Source: Lithospermum erythrorhizon
Taxonomy: Eukaryota; Streptophyta; Magnoliopsida; Boraginales; Boraginaceae
DNA: 64,000 bases
Direction: 5' to 3'
Assembly: GCA_019722365.1 (NCBI GenBank)
Contig: JADFUC010001219.1
Span: 1 to 64,000 of the forward strand
Within the stretch, counting starts at the first letter, position 1. The number at the start of each line of letters is the position of its first letter. The notes under the pieces were generated by a model. The model saw only the letters and a program-made list of their open reading frames with translations. It was not told where the DNA came from and ran no database searches. Positions 63,243-64,000 of this stretch are shown piece after piece. The position numbers and the translations under genes are program-made.

Positions 63243-64000
63243 GGTATAATAAGAAAGTAAAGTTACACCAATTCTTATACAGATGAAATGGTGTATCTCA
63301 TTTCATTCTTTGATCATTTGGGTGGGTTTAGAATGATAGGATGTATTATAAACTCAATATCAATAAAGATATCAACCAATATTTTAGGAGTTAGATGAAG
63401 ATTTTGTCAACTTAATCTTGTATATGTGATCTTGGATACGATACAATTGGATTTGATATGACGGAAAATTGTTGTGGTTCCAAGTGTAAATTTAATGATA
63501 AAATTGTTGTTTGGTTAGAAAAAATGTGTCAACTAGAGCAAATATTTAGGTGGTTAACTCGGCACTTTAAGCTAAGAAAACTAATTATGGTTTCTCAAAA
63601 AAGAATTGAAGGTTGGTCTTTTCTTAAACATTAAATTGATAGCAAAAAATAAGGTGACACTTTAAGGAGGTAAAGAAACTATAGATTCTAGAGCAAAACT
63701 AAAATCTATTTCCTTTTTTTCTAATTTAATCTTTAAATTAATTTGTATATTATATGTATAATTTAGGCATGTAAATATCTTCATGAAAATCATATAGAAA
63801 ATTAGATATAAAAGGAAGTCTCTTGATAAGACTTCTCTTTTTTATTAAAGAGAAATGGACTACAAACATTCATGCATAGATCAATAACTACTAACATTCC
63901 AAGATAAACAGAAAAGAAATGAACTACAAATCATAGATTCATTAAAAGGCTAACTACCAAACTTGAGCTCAACTATACACTTAATTTAAACGTGGTCATC
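63243..64000. other. 5' flank of the VQ gene, no other gene seen
   Basis: AT-rich. A TTTATAATA string on the minus strand near 63,345 could be a TATA-like element, about 100 bases before the ATG. Confidence 0.35.

Overview
The window is nuclear DNA of a flowering plant, most likely a eudicot. It is AT-rich, has GT-AG introns and long gene-poor stretches with decayed transposons, and carries plant-type proteins (plastid Hsp70 with a transit peptide, VQ protein, RABA2 GTPase, PORR-domain protein). I cannot place the organism more exactly.

Layout. 0-19 kb is an accessory, fragment-rich region. It holds a broken exon of the m6A-writer gene MTB at the left edge, two decayed copies of a plant trypsin-like/PDZ (Do-like) protease, a repeat block present twice (about 1.7-3.2 kb and 11.2-14.4 kb), a 26-bp minisatellite of about 1.6 kb, and an inverted copy of the MTB 5' coding region. 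From 19.6 kb the genes are recognisable: MTB (+, 19.6-23.9 kb, with breaks in its 5' part and at one splice junction), APE1L (-, 24.6-25.8 kb), a PORR organelle RNA-binding gene with about five frameshifts (+, 27.4-28.6 kb), a small single-pass membrane protein (+, 34.6-35.8 kb), delta-COP (+, 42.3-46.5 kb), a PB1-domain protein (+, 47.2-48.6 kb), the plastid stromal Hsp70 (-, 49.6-53.0 kb), RABA2 (+, 59.7-61.6 kb) and a VQ-motif protein (-, 62.7-63.2 kb).

Mobile DNA. Two Mutator-like elements can be delimited. One lies at 36,888-39,756 with a perfect 9-bp target duplication and a relic of the transposase C-terminus. The other lies at 53,231-55,448 with long terminal inverted repeats, a PB1-like/MULE N-terminal relic and GRF-finger-like remains; it is inserted about 230 bp upstream of the plastid Hsp70 start codon. 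There are also Stowaway-like MITEs, three tRNA-derived SINE-like pieces, an LTR-like segment near 57.1-57.9 kb and several local tandem repeats.

The genes do not form an operon or pathway cluster; they are ordinary neighbours. The main biological oddity is the scatter of three MTB (METTL14-type m6A methyltransferase) pieces in one 24-kb stretch. One is inverted about 3 kb from the gene and next to a minisatellite, an arrangement that could make hairpin RNA. I found no clearly new biological system. Small insertions and deletions cluster in 0-29 kb, while the genes from 42 kb on are flawless, so assembly error has to be separated from pseudogenisation.
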